Part shown: one piece after another, positions 1 through 9,425 of the stretch | Position numbering within the stretch: position 1 is the stretch's first letter | Layout: each line of letters starts with the position of its first letter | Assembly: GCF_964026555.1 (NCBI RefSeq) | Contig: NZ_OZ032159.1 | Location: forward strand, 744,001 to 808,000 | DNA length: 64,000 nt | Direction: 5' to 3' | From: Candidatus Tisiphia endosymbiont of Beris chalybata | GTDB lineage: Bacteria; Pseudomonadota; Alphaproteobacteria; Rickettsiales; Rickettsiaceae | Translations under genes and position numbers: made by a program | The notes under the pieces: generated by a model | Seen by the model: the letters and a program-made list of their open reading frames with translations, nothing else | The model's database searches: none | What the model was told of the DNA's origin: nothing

Positions 1-1
1 T

Positions 2-121
2 GCGATCACTAATAGCAGCGCTCCTCACGCAGTACCTTACAATAGTGAAATAGTTTTTAATGACCAGGAATTAGATATTGCCCCCCTAGGACAAAACTCC
101 AATGCGGATCTTGCGGTATAA
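2..121 (+). CDS. 3' end of an unknown protein gene (cut by the window edge)
   Basis: An open frame enters from the left edge and ends at TAA 119-121, giving 39 residues that end ..SNADLAV. The composition (Asn, Ser, Ala, Pro and acidic residues) resembles the flexible tails of the large unknown proteins at 19.7-24.3 kb. That resemblance is only compositional. Nothing else can be said from this fragment, and it could be a chance frame. Confidence 0.45.
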   Translation, partial: AITNSSAPHAVPYNSEIVFNDQELDIAPLGQNSNADLAV

Positions 122-138
122 TCCTTATACTAAACCAC

Positions 139-208
139 AAGAGATTTAAGACAAACCCAAATAAACCTATAGCAAGGCGCTTAGCCTTGCTTAGCTTTAA
201 ATCTCTTA
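139..208 (+). terminator. Nested hairpin after the first gene, probable terminator
   Basis: An outer stem AAGAGATTTAA (139-149) pairs with TTAAATCTCTT (197-207). Inside it is a perfect 8-bp hairpin AGCAAGGC (171-178) with GCCTTGCT (184-191). A T-rich stretch follows. It lies 17 bases past the stop at 121, so a transcription terminator is the simplest reading. The remainder up to 514 is AT-rich, shows no gene, and presumably holds the promoter for the next gene. Confidence 0.5.
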
Positions 209-514
209 GTTTTCTTATTTATTACCAGGATTTTACCTTTTCTTTTAACTACCTGACAATCCTTATCTCTTTTCTTTAAAGATTTCAAGGAACTAACAAC
301 TTTCATATATTTAACCTTTATCCCTACTTAACCAAAACTTATAAAATACTAGATCAGCTCTTATAGTAGGTTTGGTATTAAAAACGATGACAATAATATT
401 TTTTCTTATCTACGTCAACTTAAAACTTAAATATTACATTAATAGTAGGCTTGCCCTAATATAATTATTAGAGTATCTTGCGTTTTAGAGACTCTTCGTT
501 ACTTAGAATAGATT

Positions 515-1753
515 ATGTTAAGCAGCTATAAATTATTTATTATTTTTTTATTTGGTTTAATTAGCGGCTTTACTCTAATGATTACTGGTAATACTTTAAA
601 TTATTGGCTAGCTAAAGAAGCGCTTGATTTACAAACGATAGGGATATTTGCTTTTATTCTGATTCCTTACTCTATAAATTTTTTATGGGCTCCTATATTC
701 GATACTGTCTATCTAGGATATTTAAGCAAAATATTGGGGCATAGACTATCTTGGATTTGTGTAATTCAATTTTTTTTAGCCTTATTTATTTTTCTTTTAA
801 GTATCTTAGACCCTAAATATAATCTGATAATATTTGCTTTAATAGGGGTAGTAATAGCTTTCTTGAGTTCAGCCCAAGATGCAATTCTTGGCGCCCTTAG
901 AACTGAAATAATTGCCAAAGAATCTCAAGGAGCCACGGCAGGAATCTACATTTTTGGTTACCGTATTGGGATGTTAATCTCAGGACCTGCTGCGATTTAT
1001 CTATCCGCGCATCTTGGCTGGAGTAGTATATATAAAATTTTTGCTATTTTGGTGCTAGTTTATTCAGTTATTTTAACTATTAGCTTATTACACCCTAAAA
1101 ATCGTCCTCCCCGAACAATATTGATCCATAAAAAGAGAGAATGGATCAATAGTTCTACTTTCATCCAAAATATATTAAAGCCTGTTGGTCCATTTTCTTT
1201 GACGTTGACTATAATAGTTTTCCTCATTTTATATAGATTGCCAGATAATTTTATCAACATGATGATCAACCCGTTTTTAATTCATATTGGCTATAACGAA
1301 CTAGAAATAGCAAGTACTGGTAAGTTTTTAGGAATAGTATCAGCAATAATGGGAGGATTAATAGCCAGTTTCATTATGAGGAAAAAAAATATATTAGATA
1401 GTTTGTTGTTATTTGGCATATTACATATGTTTGCCCATAGTTTGCTTATTCTCCAAGAAATATGTGGTAAAAACTTATTATTATTATTTATTACAGTAGG
1501 GTTTGAAAGTATCACTAGTGGGATGGCTATGACCGCATATATAGCTTTTATAGCTTCAATATGTCAAGGGAGATTCCGGGCTACTCAATATTCTTTTTTC
1601 ACTGCTATGATGGGCTTTTCTAGATCAATTTTCCCTGCTCTTTCCGGATATGTTGTAGTACAACTTGGTTGGCAAAACTTTTTCCTATTCATTATAATCA
1701 TTACTCTACCCTCTTTACTACTTCTTAGAAAACTGAGATCCTTGTTAATTTGA
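515..1753 (+). CDS. ampG: AmpG-like muropeptide/sugar transporter, major facilitator superfamily
   Basis: A 412-residue inner-membrane protein with about twelve hydrophobic segments and the AmpG-type layout. This includes an early TM pair around GNTLNYWL, then FLWAPIFD (residues about 56-63) and a loop SSAQDAILGALRTE (about 117-130) matching the SxxQDxxxDA region of AmpG permeases. AmpG proteins import anhydromuropeptides released during cell-wall turnover, and Rickettsia genomes carry several ampG-like copies, so the true substrate may differ. The lysine-rich cytoplasmic loop near residue 205 is typical of the superfamily's central loop. The gene stands alone. An exported LdcA at 13.7 kb would act in the same recycling route. 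Confidence 0.8.
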   Translation: MLSSYKLFIIFLFGLISGFTLMITGNTLNYWLAKEALDLQTIGIFAFILIPYSINFLWAPIFDTVYLGYLSKILGHRLSWICVIQFFLALFIFLLSILDPKYNLIIFALIGVVIAFLSSAQDAILGALRTEIIAKESQGATAGIYIFGYRIGMLISGPAAIYLSAHLGWSSIYKIFAILVLVYSVILTISLLHPKNRPPRTILIHKKREWINSSTFIQNILKPVGPFSLTLTIIVFLILYRLPDNFINMMINPFLIHIGYNELEIASTGKFLGIVSAIMGGLIASFIMRKKNILDSLLLFGILHMFAHSLLILQEICGKNLLLLFITVGFESITSGMAMTAYIAFIASICQGRFRATQYSFFTAMMGFSRSIFPALSGYVVVQLGWQNFFLFIIIITLPSLLLLRKLRSLLI

Positions 1754-1945
1754 ACCTAGATTTGAGGTAAAAATTAACAACTCGGTGCCGGCTGTGAAAG
1801 AGAATCTCTTGACTGAGCCAGGAAGTCTACTTCTTAATATTTTCTCGAAATTAATATTTCCTACCCTTGGTTTAAAAATTTTTTACCTTTTAGTTGTTTT
1901 TAACTATACATAATAAACATTTTTATGTTAAATTAAGCTTAACAG

Positions 1946-1975
1946 CTATTATAGATAACTTAATAACTATAATAG
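1946..1975 (+). promoter_or_regulatory. Inverted repeat upstream of small membrane protein 1 (candidate operator)
   Basis: CTATTATAG (1946-1954) and CTATAATAG (1967-1975) are perfect 9-bp inverted arms separated by 12 bases and lie about 30 bases before the start at 2005. The repeat and its spacing are kept in the second unit. It could be a regulator binding site or an RNA hairpin in the leader; the sequence cannot decide. Confidence 0.45.
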
Positions 1976-2004
1976 TAGCTTATCAACTTAAAAATGAGTA
2001 ATTT

Positions 2005-2364
2005 ATGGAACAACCAAAATCTTTATCCAATCTGCCAATGAAATATCCTCTTCCTATCAGGGCTGTTTCTACCCATGTACCTGAACGGATGGAGCAGGTA
2101 ACAACTATAGGGGTGACAGATAACGATGGGTATGCAGCAAAAATAAGAGATGCGGTGTGCAGTAAATCCGCCAAAATAGCGTACGGAGCTACTATTCTTA
2201 CTGTCGCTACTGCCGGATGTATAGTCAGCTTGCTCTACCATTATAATGTACTCAAGGGGCCTAACTCTGAATATTCATCCTATAGTAATGACACCTTCTC
2301 CCCCCTCAATAGTACAGTTTTTAATACAACCGATACTATAGAAATGCTAGGGACTCATGTCTAA
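2005..2364 (+). CDS. Small single-pass membrane protein, duplicate 1 (unknown function)
   Basis: 119 residues. The N-terminal ~60 residues are polar. They are followed by one hydrophobic segment (about 64-85, YGATILTVATAGCIVSLLYH) and a tail ending ..VFNTTDTIEMLGTHV. The last ~30 residues are almost identical to the neighbour at 2720-3124 although the N-termini differ, so the C-terminal tail is the conserved part. I recognise no family. A host-facing or secretion-signal role for the tail is conceivable but unproven. The start lies just after the shared leader GAGTAATTT. No operon partner. Confidence 0.7.
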   Translation: MEQPKSLSNLPMKYPLPIRAVSTHVPERMEQVTTIGVTDNDGYAAKIRDAVCSKSAKIAYGATILTVATAGCIVSLLYHYNVLKGPNSEYSSYSNDTFSPLNSTVFNTTDTIEMLGTHV

Positions 2365-2376
2365 ATCTTTAGATAT

Positions 2377-2465
2377 TAGACTTCCTGCATAAGCCGAAAA
2401 AGCTCTCGGGATTTTTAGGGACAACGCAGCTGAGCCGAGCTGCGTACTTAAGGGTACGTGAGGAT
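2377..2465. repeat. P2 palindromic element, left part only
   Basis: Begins TAGACTTCCTGCATAAG and runs through GAGCCGAGCTGCGTACTTA and GGTACGTGAGGATT. The matching right arm is absent and the duplicated leader of the next gene follows. It lies in the spacer between the two duplicated genes and was probably cut during or after the duplication. Confidence 0.6.
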
Positions 2466-2660
2466 TTGATCCTAGATTAATTGTCTCTTACCAGCTCGGC
2501 GCCGGCTATGAAAGCAAATCTATTGACTGAGGCAGCAAGTCTACTGATTAATATTTTCTTGAAATTAATCCATTCCTACCCTTGGTTTAAAAATTTTTTA
2601 CCTTTTAGCTGCTTTTAACTATACCTAATAAACGTCTTTATATTAAATTAACTTTAACAG

Positions 2661-2690
2661 CTATTATAGATAACTTAATAACTATAATAG
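2661..2690 (+). promoter_or_regulatory. Inverted repeat upstream of small membrane protein 2 (candidate operator)
   Basis: CTATTATAG (2661-2669) and CTATAATAG (2682-2690) repeat the arrangement upstream of the first duplicate, with the same 12-base gap and about 30 bases before the start at 2720. Conservation of both arms and spacing while coding regions diverged suggests a kept function, though recent duplication alone could explain it. Confidence 0.45.
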
Positions 2691-2719
2691 TACTTTATCA
2701 ACTTAAAAATGAGTAATTT

Positions 2720-3124
2720 ATGCAACTGTCAACGATGCCAACACTTTTATCTAATACTCCAATAAACTTCCCTTCTCCTACCTATAGACCTGATTCTGGT
2801 ATACCTAAAAACATGAGTCCCGTATCATATCCAGTATCTCCAGTATCATCTCCAGATGTGACAAGCCACCGCTGTTATCTAGCAACAGTAAAAGATAAGA
2901 TATGTAGTGAAGGAGCACTAAAAGCGTGGTACACGTGCAACACAACGTGCAGCACCGCTATGGTGGTTGCCAGTATTACCATGGTTTTGTGTTGGCTCTT
3001 CTATTTTTACGTACTCAAGGAACCTAACTCTGGATATTCATCCTATAGTAGTGACCCCTCCACCCCCGATAGTACAGTTTTTAATACAACCGATGCTATA
3101 GAGATGCTAGGGACTCATGTCTAA
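2720..3124 (+). CDS. Small single-pass membrane protein, duplicate 2 (unknown function)
   Basis: 134 residues. The N-terminal half is rich in Pro, Ser and Thr (SPVSYPVSPVSSPD). One hydrophobic segment lies at about 79-97 (TAMVVASITMVLCWLFYFY), followed by a tail ending ..VFNTTDAIEMLGTHV that nearly matches duplicate 1. There are several cysteines before the membrane segment. Family unknown. The divergent N-terminus and constant C-terminus look like relaxed or diversifying change on one side of a membrane anchor. Confidence 0.7.
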   Translation: MQLSTMPTLLSNTPINFPSPTYRPDSGIPKNMSPVSYPVSPVSSPDVTSHRCYLATVKDKICSEGALKAWYTCNTTCSTAMVVASITMVLCWLFYFYVLKEPNSGYSSYSSDPSTPDSTVFNTTDAIEMLGTHV

Positions 3125-3177
3125 ATCTTTAGATATTGAGAGCAGTCTGGCAGCAGACCTATTATTCTAGGCTCGAA

Positions 3178-3309
3178 TATACTCGAGTGATCCCTAGAAT
3201 TGTTTGTTCATTTTATTGGAGTTTCACGTGCTTATGTAACGTATATGTTACTTACGCGCGCCTATTACTGCCAAATAAAATGAGGGTTTTGGCAGATCAA
3301 AAGAGTATA
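3178..3309. repeat. P1 palindromic element
   Basis: A 132-bp member with left end TATACTCGAGTGATCCCTAG and right end CAGATCAAAAGAGTATA. Inside are the TTTCACGTGC and TTACTTACGCGCGCC core halves. Its left end matches the inserted segment near the 3' end of dnaE. No gene is supported here. Confidence 0.75.
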
Positions 3310-3323
3310 CTATCTCTATATTT

Positions 3324-4316
3324 TAACGCCATGTTCGACTTTTTTTTAGCAGGTAACTAATTTTTCGAGTTGTGTTGGCACAAGTTTTAAAGACTTTGTC
3401 AAAAATGTAGCAATAGTATGAGCAAGTAATTTTCTAGCGATGCGAGATTGTAGATGCCAGTAACTCTTAACTCTGATAGCATTAATAGCAAAACGTTCTG
3501 TAAGCTGACCAATAACAGTTTCAATTAAACGACGAGTAGCAGTAATCCATTTAAGGAAATTCTTGGATCTATTATCCTTCATATTCTTTTTTAAAGGTGT
3601 TTGTAAATCAATGTTTTTGGTGGCCAACTCATCTTTTAAATCCTGACCAAGATAGCCTTTATCGCCCAGTACCATGCCACTAATATTAGGAGACATTACT
3701 TGCAGAGCTTCACGTTCAGACCCATTAGCAGGAGTTATCATGAATCCAGCTATTCGACCTTCTTCATTAATTAATACGTGTCCTAGAAAACCGTAATAAT
3801 AGCTATCTTTCGAAGCGCAGTACCCATAGTCAGCGTATTCCTTAAAACATCGCCCTCTCGTTGCTCGGGCCAAATTTATTACAGGAATCGGTACCCCATC
3901 TATCATATGCAGATCTGATTTGCTTGCACTCTTAAACAAGTCGGCAAGCAGCATGTTCTTAATAGATAAAAGACCGCTACATTGCTTCACATAAGACGGT
4001 CTACTCTTTAGATTGGGAAACCATTCTTGAAAATGACGTTTAAAATATTCCCATATCTGCTTGTCTTGGTGCAAACCGATAAATTCTCCCACCACTTCCA
4101 TTGTTAATGCTTCCACGTCACTTAAGCAAGGTGGAAATCCTGCTTTCCTTACTTTGATATTTTTGGTTATTATAGTCATTTTTTCTTCTATGAAACAATA
4201 CACAGTAATGATAAACTCTTCTAGGGTCATAGCTTCTTTCTCGATAATTGAACTATGACCTTATTAGGCTATCCTATTCTTTTGTCAATCTTAAAAAAAA
4301 GTCGAACATGGCGTTA
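3324..4316 (-). mobile_element. IS982-family insertion sequence, apparently intact
   Basis: Perfect 24-bp inverted ends at 3324-3347 and 4293-4316 (TAACGCCATGTTCGACTTTT in the outer 20). A 7-bp direct repeat ATTTTAA at 3320-3326 and 4316-4322 overlaps the ends by one to three bases, as expected for a target duplication. One full transposase lies inside. It landed immediately beside the P1 element that ends at 3309. Confidence 0.9.
3346..4230 (-). CDS. IS982-family transposase
   Basis: 294 residues with the family's N-terminal FPPCLSDVEALTMEVVGEF (about 33-51) and the DDE core. MIDGVPIPV carries the first Asp, the GYCASKDSYYYGFLGH block follows, GDKGYLGQDL carries the second Asp, and RRLIETVIGQL the Glu. 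Length is normal for IS982 and there are no internal stops, so it is probably functional. It catalyses cut-and-paste movement of the element. Confidence 0.92.
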   Translation of the reverse strand: MTLEEFIITVYCFIEEKMTIITKNIKVRKAGFPPCLSDVEALTMEVVGEFIGLHQDKQIWEYFKRHFQEWFPNLKSRPSYVKQCSGLLSIKNMLLADLFKSASKSDLHMIDGVPIPVINLARATRGRCFKEYADYGYCASKDSYYYGFLGHVLINEEGRIAGFMITPANGSEREALQVMSPNISGMVLGDKGYLGQDLKDELATKNIDLQTPLKKNMKDNRSKNFLKWITATRRLIETVIGQLTERFAINAIRVKSYWHLQSRIARKLLAHTIATFLTKSLKLVPTQLEKLVTC

Positions 4317-4387
4317 TTTTAATAATTTCCTTTATTTAAAGTCGAATAATCATTTTCATATAACATATTTTGCTATATTGATATTAT

Positions 4388-4472
4388 TAGACTTGCTGCA
4401 TAAGTCAAAAATAGTGGGGGCAAGTTTTGACAACAAAATCACCCCATAGATCGGGCTTATGCAGCAAGTCTA
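4388..4472. repeat. P2 palindromic element, short form
   Basis: An 85-bp version with arms TAGACTTGCTGCATAAGTC and GGCTTATGCAGCAAGTCTA. The middle contains GGGGCAAGTTTTGACAACAAAATC but lacks most of the usual core. It ends 26 bases before the annotated lptD start, so it forms part of that gene's upstream region. Confidence 0.75.
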
Positions 4473-4498
4473 TTGAAACACTTTATAATTATCTTTAG

Positions 4499-6721
4499 AT
4501 GCCAATCCTGTGCCATTTATCAACTACGCTTCCTTTAAGCGCGCAAATACCTACGAAATTGTTAAAACAAATTTCCTCTTGGGTTAAGCTGGATAGGCAT
4601 ATTATCATAATAATGATCTTATTTCTTTTCCCCTATTTAACAAATGCTGACCACCAAGCAGCAGACTCACAATTAGCTCCTCAGCAATTTAACTTTATAT
4701 CAACTGATTATGTGGAATATGTTAAAAATGAACAAATGATTTACGCTAAAGGGAATGTTCAATTAATAATAGGAGATTATTTTTTATCAAGTAATAGATT
4801 ATTCTATGATATAGCTCAAGATAAGCTATGGGCAGAAGGTAATGTAGTGATTAAAGATCAACAAAATAAAATCATTTTAGGGGAAACTGTTATATTAAAA
4901 GACAAGCTAAAAACTGGAGTAATTTCTGACTTTATTTTATATTTTGGGGATAATACAATTTTAGTATCCCAGCTAGCAGAAAGAGTCAATGAAAACGTTT
5001 TACAGCTAGCAAATAGTACTTTTACCCCTTGCAAAATATTATGTAATAAGAAACCTATTTGGCAAATTTCTGCCAAAAATACCGAAGTAGATCTTAATAA
5101 TAATATAATGGTTTATAAACACCTGTTTTTTGAAGTGTGGGGTGTACCTATTTTTTACACCCCATATTTCTCTCATCCAACGCCTAAAGCTAAGGCGAAA
5201 TCTGGGGTATTAGTACCTAAAATTCGTAATAATGGCCTAGGTATACCGTTATATTATAGAGCCAAGCCTAATTTAGATTTTACGTTCACTCCACGAATTT
5301 TTCAAAAATATAATATTTTAGAATTGGAAGGACGTTATAAGCCAAATAGCAGTGATTATATGTTATTAGAAACAAGCTATGGAAAAGTCCCATATAAACT
5401 TCTTGATGGAAATAACATATTAAAAAACCGTAATATATATTCAGGTTACATATTAGCTAATGGTACTTTCAAAAGAGAAAATTATAGTTATGGATTTAAG
5501 TTAGAGCGTGTTAGTGATACAGCTTATTTAAAAAACTATTATCAAAATTATACTCCTTATCTTACCTCTAAAATATATTTACGTAATATAAATCACTATA
5601 ATTATTTTTTAATGGAAGGAATAAATTTTGAAGGATTAAATATATATGACTCAGGAACTACTGATCCCTTAATTTTTCCTTATCTCCGGACTAAGAAGGT
5701 GATAAATTTGAATGACCACGAAACTAGTAGGTTGGTTATTGAAAATAATACCTTAATTTATAAAGAAAAAAGTGGCAAAGAGTTAGGGCGCACGGCCTTG
5801 AAGCTTGCTATAGATAATAACTTTCTAACCTCTACTGGCCATTTATTTAGTTTTGTCCTGCGCAATAGAACTGATCTATATATTATTAATCATCTATATC
5901 CAAACGATGTTCGAGCGGGCAAAGTATTAGCGAGAAATATTCCCGAAATTCATACTATTTGGCGTTACCCCCTTGCCAGCTTAATTTCTCATCACTCTGC
6001 TCTAATGATAGAGCCTATTGTATCAGTAACTATTGGGCGCAAGCATAATTCTAATAAGAAATTTTCTTTCATAGATAATTCTAAATATGAGTTATCAGAA
6101 AACAACATCTTTCTTCCTAATCATTATAGCGGTATAGATAATCATGAATTTGGTACTCGGCTAAGTTACGGCATTAATTCAGCAATCAATTCAGGATTAA
6201 ATCATTTTGCGCTGTTCCTAGGGCAAGCTTATAATACTAATTTTTACTCTAGCCCTAATGACCATATAGAAAATGTGGGCAAAATTTCTAGCAGTTTTTC
6301 TGATAATATAGAGTTATTTTACAGATTTAGAAAAAGTAAAAACCTAAAACCAATCCGAGACGAAATAGGGACGAATATTTCCCTTAACCAATTCCAGGTT
6401 ACCTCCAGCCTTGTTCAAATAAGCAATTTGCAAAAATATTATTTCATAAACACATTGCCCGCGAATAAGTTACGGCAAATTTATTATAATTTCTCCTACC
6501 AATTAACCGATAATTGGCTGCTTTCGCATAATATGAGGTTAGATTTATCTAAAACTAAAAGACGCGTACTTTCTAAGAGTATCAAGGTGACATACTTAAA
6601 TGATTGTGTTAGAATAGCTGCACAGCTTTCTGACGATTATATGGTAGATAGTAGAAGAGGAATAAAGAAAACTTTTTCCTTGCCCACTATTTCTCTTGGT
6701 TTAAAAATATTAAATATGTGA
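4499..6721 (+). CDS. lptD: LptD, LPS assembly outer-membrane protein
   Basis: 740 residues. LptD inserts lipopolysaccharide into the outer leaflet together with LptE. After a hydrophobic segment (about 35-50, IIIIMILFLFPYLTNA) comes the N-terminal jelly-roll (OstA/LptA-like) with YAKGNVQLIIGDYFLSSNRL and AEGNVVIKD. A long C-terminal beta-barrel region with alternating aromatic strands follows. The signal peptide lies well inside the frame, so the in-frame ATG at 4613 (residue 39) may be the real start, or 4499 may give an extended signal region. It is followed closely by surA and rsmA, a common alphaproteobacterial order. Its Cys pair near 178-182 (PCKILC) is retained. Confidence 0.92.
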   Translation: MPILCHLSTTLPLSAQIPTKLLKQISSWVKLDRHIIIIMILFLFPYLTNADHQAADSQLAPQQFNFISTDYVEYVKNEQMIYAKGNVQLIIGDYFLSSNRLFYDIAQDKLWAEGNVVIKDQQNKIILGETVILKDKLKTGVISDFILYFGDNTILVSQLAERVNENVLQLANSTFTPCKILCNKKPIWQISAKNTEVDLNNNIMVYKHLFFEVWGVPIFYTPYFSHPTPKAKAKSGVLVPKIRNNGLGIPLYYRAKPNLDFTFTPRIFQKYNILELEGRYKPNSSDYMLLETSYGKVPYKLLDGNNILKNRNIYSGYILANGTFKRENYSYGFKLERVSDTAYLKNYYQNYTPYLTSKIYLRNINHYNYFLMEGINFEGLNIYDSGTTDPLIFPYLRTKKVINLNDHETSRLVIENNTLIYKEKSGKELGRTALKLAIDNNFLTSTGHLFSFVLRNRTDLYIINHLYPNDVRAGKVLARNIPEIHTIWRYPLASLISHHSALMIEPIVSVTIGRKHNSNKKFSFIDNSKYELSENNIFLPNHYSGIDNHEFGTRLSYGINSAINSGLNHFALFLGQAYNTNFYSSPNDHIENVGKISSSFSDNIELFYRFRKSKNLKPIRDEIGTNISLNQFQVTSSLVQISNLQKYYFINTLPANKLRQIYYNFSYQLTDNWLLSHNMRLDLSKTKRRVLSKSIKVTYLNDCVRIAAQLSDDYMVDSRRGIKKTFSLPTISLGLKILNM

Positions 6722-6730
6722 GTTTTAAAT

Positions 6731-7615
6731 ATGAACAAAATATTTTGTTTAGTTATTATTGTTCTTAACATAACTATGGCAAAAGCCGAATTACCTAACA
6801 TAGTTGCTTTGGTTAATAATGCGCCAATCACTTTAAATGAATTTCAAGCACGAAAACATATGATTATGGCACTCAATGATATTAGAAATCTAAGCAGTGA
6901 GCAGGAGCATCAACTAGATTCAGTTGTAATGAAAGGCCTAATAGATGAAGCGTTATTATCTCAAACTACACAAAATAAAATTTCTGAAGGTGAAGTAAAG
7001 GAAGCGATCAGTACTATAGAACAGCGTCATAAGATGTCCCGCGGCCAATTAATAGAATTTTTAAAAAGTAAAGGTGTTGATATTGATAGCTATAAATCCC
7101 AAATTAGGGCAGAAATTATCAAAACGCATATTTTATCTGGCTTAACAAAATCTATTACTGTTAGTCCTAAAGAGATTAATACTATTATCTTAGCAGCTAA
7201 CGAAAAGGATGCAGAAATATCAGCCCAAATTTTTACTTCAAAAAATAAAGAGGCTAGAACCTTACAAAGAATGTATAATTTACAAAAACGTCTTAAAAAT
7301 TGCGATACAGTGAAGCAATCTCTATATAGCGATTTTGCTACCGTAGAAACTATTAATCAAAAGCTAAGTGATTTAGATTCTACCATGCAAACCATCCTTA
7401 GAGATCTTAATATAGAAGAAAAAAGTAGTGTGTTTGAAACAAAAGATGGATTTAAAATAATATTAATGTGTAATAAAAAAGTACTAAATATTACGCCTGA
7501 CGAAAGTAATTATATATTAAACTTTCTAACTAACAAAAAAATATCCCAGAAGGCACAAAAATTTTTGGATGACCTACATAAAAAAGCTTATATCAAAATA
7601 ATGTTGCCGTTGTGA
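6731..7615 (+). CDS. surA: SurA-like periplasmic chaperone
   Basis: 294 residues with a signal peptide ([19 protein letters not shown]) and the SurA N-terminal domain (about 20-150): [20 protein letters not shown] and [14 protein letters not shown]. The C-terminal part looks like a single degenerate parvulin domain rather than the two of E. coli SurA, so chaperone function is likelier than prolyl isomerase activity. It would escort outer-membrane proteins such as LptD. Starts 10 bases after lptD and its TGA overlaps the GTG of rsmA, indicating one operon. Confidence 0.85.
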   Translation: MNKIFCLVIIVLNITMAKAELPNIVALVNNAPITLNEFQARKHMIMALNDIRNLSSEQEHQLDSVVMKGLIDEALLSQTTQNKISEGEVKEAISTIEQRHKMSRGQLIEFLKSKGVDIDSYKSQIRAEIIKTHILSGLTKSITVSPKEINTIILAANEKDAEISAQIFTSKNKEARTLQRMYNLQKRLKNCDTVKQSLYSDFATVETINQKLSDLDSTMQTILRDLNIEEKSSVFETKDGFKIILMCNKKVLNITPDESNYILNFLTNKKISQKAQKFLDDLHKKAYIKIMLPL

Positions 7616-8430
7616 TATTACCTTCTATTGCCCAGCATGCAAGCAAACATAGGCTGCTTCCTTTGAAGAAATATGGGCAGAATTTTATTTTTGACAATAG
7701 TTTATGTGATAAAATAGTACGAGTTAGTGGATTAAAAGAAAATGAGAGAGTATTAGAAGTGGGAGCCGGTAGCGCAGGGCTAACTAGAGCAATTTTATCC
7801 AAAGCCCCTGCTTCTTTAACCGTTATTGAATGTGATCCCAGGTGTATTCCTTTGCTTGAAGAGGTAAAGGAAGTATATCCTAATTTAAATATTATTCATG
7901 GCGATGCTTGCAAGCTTGATTTGCTATCTCTAGTTACCAACAAAATAAATATTATCTCGAATTTACCTTATCAAATTGGCACAGGACTGGTAATTAAGTG
8001 GTTAAAACAATTAACTTTAATAACTAGCATGACTTTAATGCTGCAAAGAGAGGTAGTAGATAGAATATGTGGGGTAGCTGGGACAAAATCTTATGGGAGA
8101 TTATCAATAATATGTCAGCTACTTTGCTCTGTGGAAAAATGTTTTGATGTAGGGCCGAAGTCTTTTTATCCCCCCCCACAAGTTTACTCAAGCATAGTAA
8201 AACTTACGCCGCTTGTCCATCTGCTACCTAATAAATTAATAGAAGCAGTAGAACAAATTACTAAATTCGCTTTTGGTGAAAGGCGTAAAATGATTAAAAC
8301 ATCTTTAAAAAAATTGACCCCTAAAATAGATGATTTGCTAGCAGAACTCAAAATTAATCCTTGCTCTAGAGCAGAAAATCTATTACCGCAAGATTACTTA
8401 TCCTTAGCAAAATTATATTTAAAAGATTGA
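7612..8430 (+). CDS. rsmA: 16S rRNA dimethyladenosine transferase RsmA (KsgA)
   Basis: 272 residues. Methylates two adjacent adenosines in the 3' helix of 16S rRNA using S-adenosylmethionine. QNFIFD (about 23-28), motif [12 protein letters not shown] (about 46-56), acidic VIECD, and the catalytic NLPYQIG block (about 118-124) are all present, with the C-terminal [12 protein letters not shown] segment. The start is GTG at 7612, overlapping the surA stop by four bases (GTGA), which implies translational coupling. Confidence 0.95.
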   Translation: MILPSIAQHASKHRLLPLKKYGQNFIFDNSLCDKIVRVSGLKENERVLEVGAGSAGLTRAILSKAPASLTVIECDPRCIPLLEEVKEVYPNLNIIHGDACKLDLLSLVTNKINIISNLPYQIGTGLVIKWLKQLTLITSMTLMLQREVVDRICGVAGTKSYGRLSIICQLLCSVEKCFDVGPKSFYPPPQVYSSIVKLTPLVHLLPNKLIEAVEQITKFAFGERRKMIKTSLKKLTPKIDDLLAELKINPCSRAENLLPQDYLSLAKLYLKD

Positions 8431-8449
8431 CTTTAACCCCTAAAATACA

Positions 8450-8608
8450 TATACTGTTGGTAAATGAATAGGTGATAGACGATAGAATCCCCTTCAAGAA
8501 GAGCTAGCATGCGGTAAAATCGAGCCACGTAGCGTACTTACCGGTACGTGAAAAGCCTCGATCTTTAGGGTGTCGCCGCACCCCAATTCTTGAAGTACGA
8601 GCAGTATA
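8450..8608. repeat. P1 palindromic element, variant with an extended left arm
   Basis: Starts TATACTGTTGGTAAATG and includes AGACGATAGAATCCCCTTCA, an arm shared with copies at 46571 and 51342. The core is ACGTAGCGTACTTACCGGTA and the right end is TTGAAGTACGAGCAGTATA. It fills most of the rsmA-rpsD spacer, so the rpsD promoter must lie in or beside it. Confidence 0.8.
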
Positions 8609-8661
8609 CCAATCCACCTTAAAAGCAATAATATGCATACTAAAATTAAGAGATATAGAGC

Positions 8662-9279
8662 GTGACAAAAATTATTAGTTCTAAATATAAAGCCAGTAGA
8701 AGACTCGGAGTAAGCCTGTGGGGGGATAATAAGGATTCCTATAATACACGGAATTATCGTCCTGGGCAGCATGGGCAAAATACCATGATCAAAACTTCTG
8801 ATTATGGTTTGCATTTAAAGGCCAAACAAAAGCTAAAATGTTATTATGGTCGCGTTAATGAGAAGCAGTTTAGGAATACTTTTGCCCTTGCACTGAAAAT
8901 GAAAGGCAATACCGGAGAAAATTTTATTGGCTTACTAGAAAGAAGACTAGATGCAGTGATTTATAGGATGAATCTTGCCCCCACTATCTTTGCAGCCCGC
9001 CAATTTGTTACTCATGGACATATTAAAATTAATGGTCAAAAGGTTGATATACCGAGTATAAAATTGAAAGAAGGGGATGTTATTGAATTACGCGATTCTG
9101 CAAAACAAATTCCTGTAATAGTCGAAGCATCAAGCAAACAAGCAAGGACAGTGCCTAGTTACTTAGTTATGGATCCTTCTGCATTATCTGGTAAATTCCT
9201 CAGGATTCCATTAATTTCTGACGTACCATACCCTTTTGAACCAGAAGTGCACTTAATAGTAGAACTATATTCTAGATAA
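8662..9279 (+). CDS. rpsD: 30S ribosomal protein S4
   Basis: 205 residues, the usual length. It is a primary 16S rRNA binder that nucleates assembly of the 30S body. The N-terminal domain includes RPGQHGQNT (about 32-40), followed by the S4 RNA-binding domain [33 protein letters not shown] (about 94-126). The GTG start gives the expected N-terminus [16 protein letters not shown]. Transcribed alone, as in Rickettsia. Confidence 0.96.
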   Translation: MTKIISSKYKASRRLGVSLWGDNKDSYNTRNYRPGQHGQNTMIKTSDYGLHLKAKQKLKCYYGRVNEKQFRNTFALALKMKGNTGENFIGLLERRLDAVIYRMNLAPTIFAARQFVTHGHIKINGQKVDIPSIKLKEGDVIELRDSAKQIPVIVEASSKQARTVPSYLVMDPSALSGKFLRIPLISDVPYPFEPEVHLIVELYSR

Positions 9280-9294
9280 CCCACACATATCACT

Positions 9295-9424
9295 TATAGC
9301 CAAAGTGATTTAGTTGGTGATATTTGAATTTTAAGATGAGGTGGTGCAGCATATAGTTAATATGTGAGCATTACTGAATCCTGAAAATGTTTTATGTATC
9401 ATCCGCTAAACACCGTAGGCTATA
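9295..9424. repeat. P6 palindromic element
   Basis: Begins TATAGCCAAAGTGATTTAGT and ends AACACCGTAGGCTATA, with a central GGTGCAGCATATAGTTAAT half-core. The only other copy I see is nested in a P1 element at 19322-19448. Confidence 0.75.
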
Positions 9425-9425
9425 C

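Larger units (their letters stand above)
1780..3140 (+). repeat. Tandem duplication of a gene plus its upstream region (two units)
   Basis: Unit 1 (about 1780-2390) and unit 2 (about 2495-3140) align across the upstream DNA, the start region and the 3' end. Both carry a TCGGYGCCGGCT segment (1784 and 2499), a shared CCTACCCTTGGTTTAAAAA stretch, the same inverted repeat near the start codon and the leader AACTTAAAAATGAGTAATTT. Divergence is concentrated in the middle of the coding sequences. This is a local duplication followed by diversification. Confidence 0.85.

Noticed and set aside
3136..3360. 74-residue frame downstream of the small membrane proteins
   Set aside because: It runs through a P1 palindromic element and into the end of an IS982; the residues are those of the repeat, not a gene.
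8494..8814. 106-residue minus-strand frame at the rpsD start
   Set aside because: Overlaps the repeat and the 5' end of rpsD on the opposite strand; rpsD is certain.
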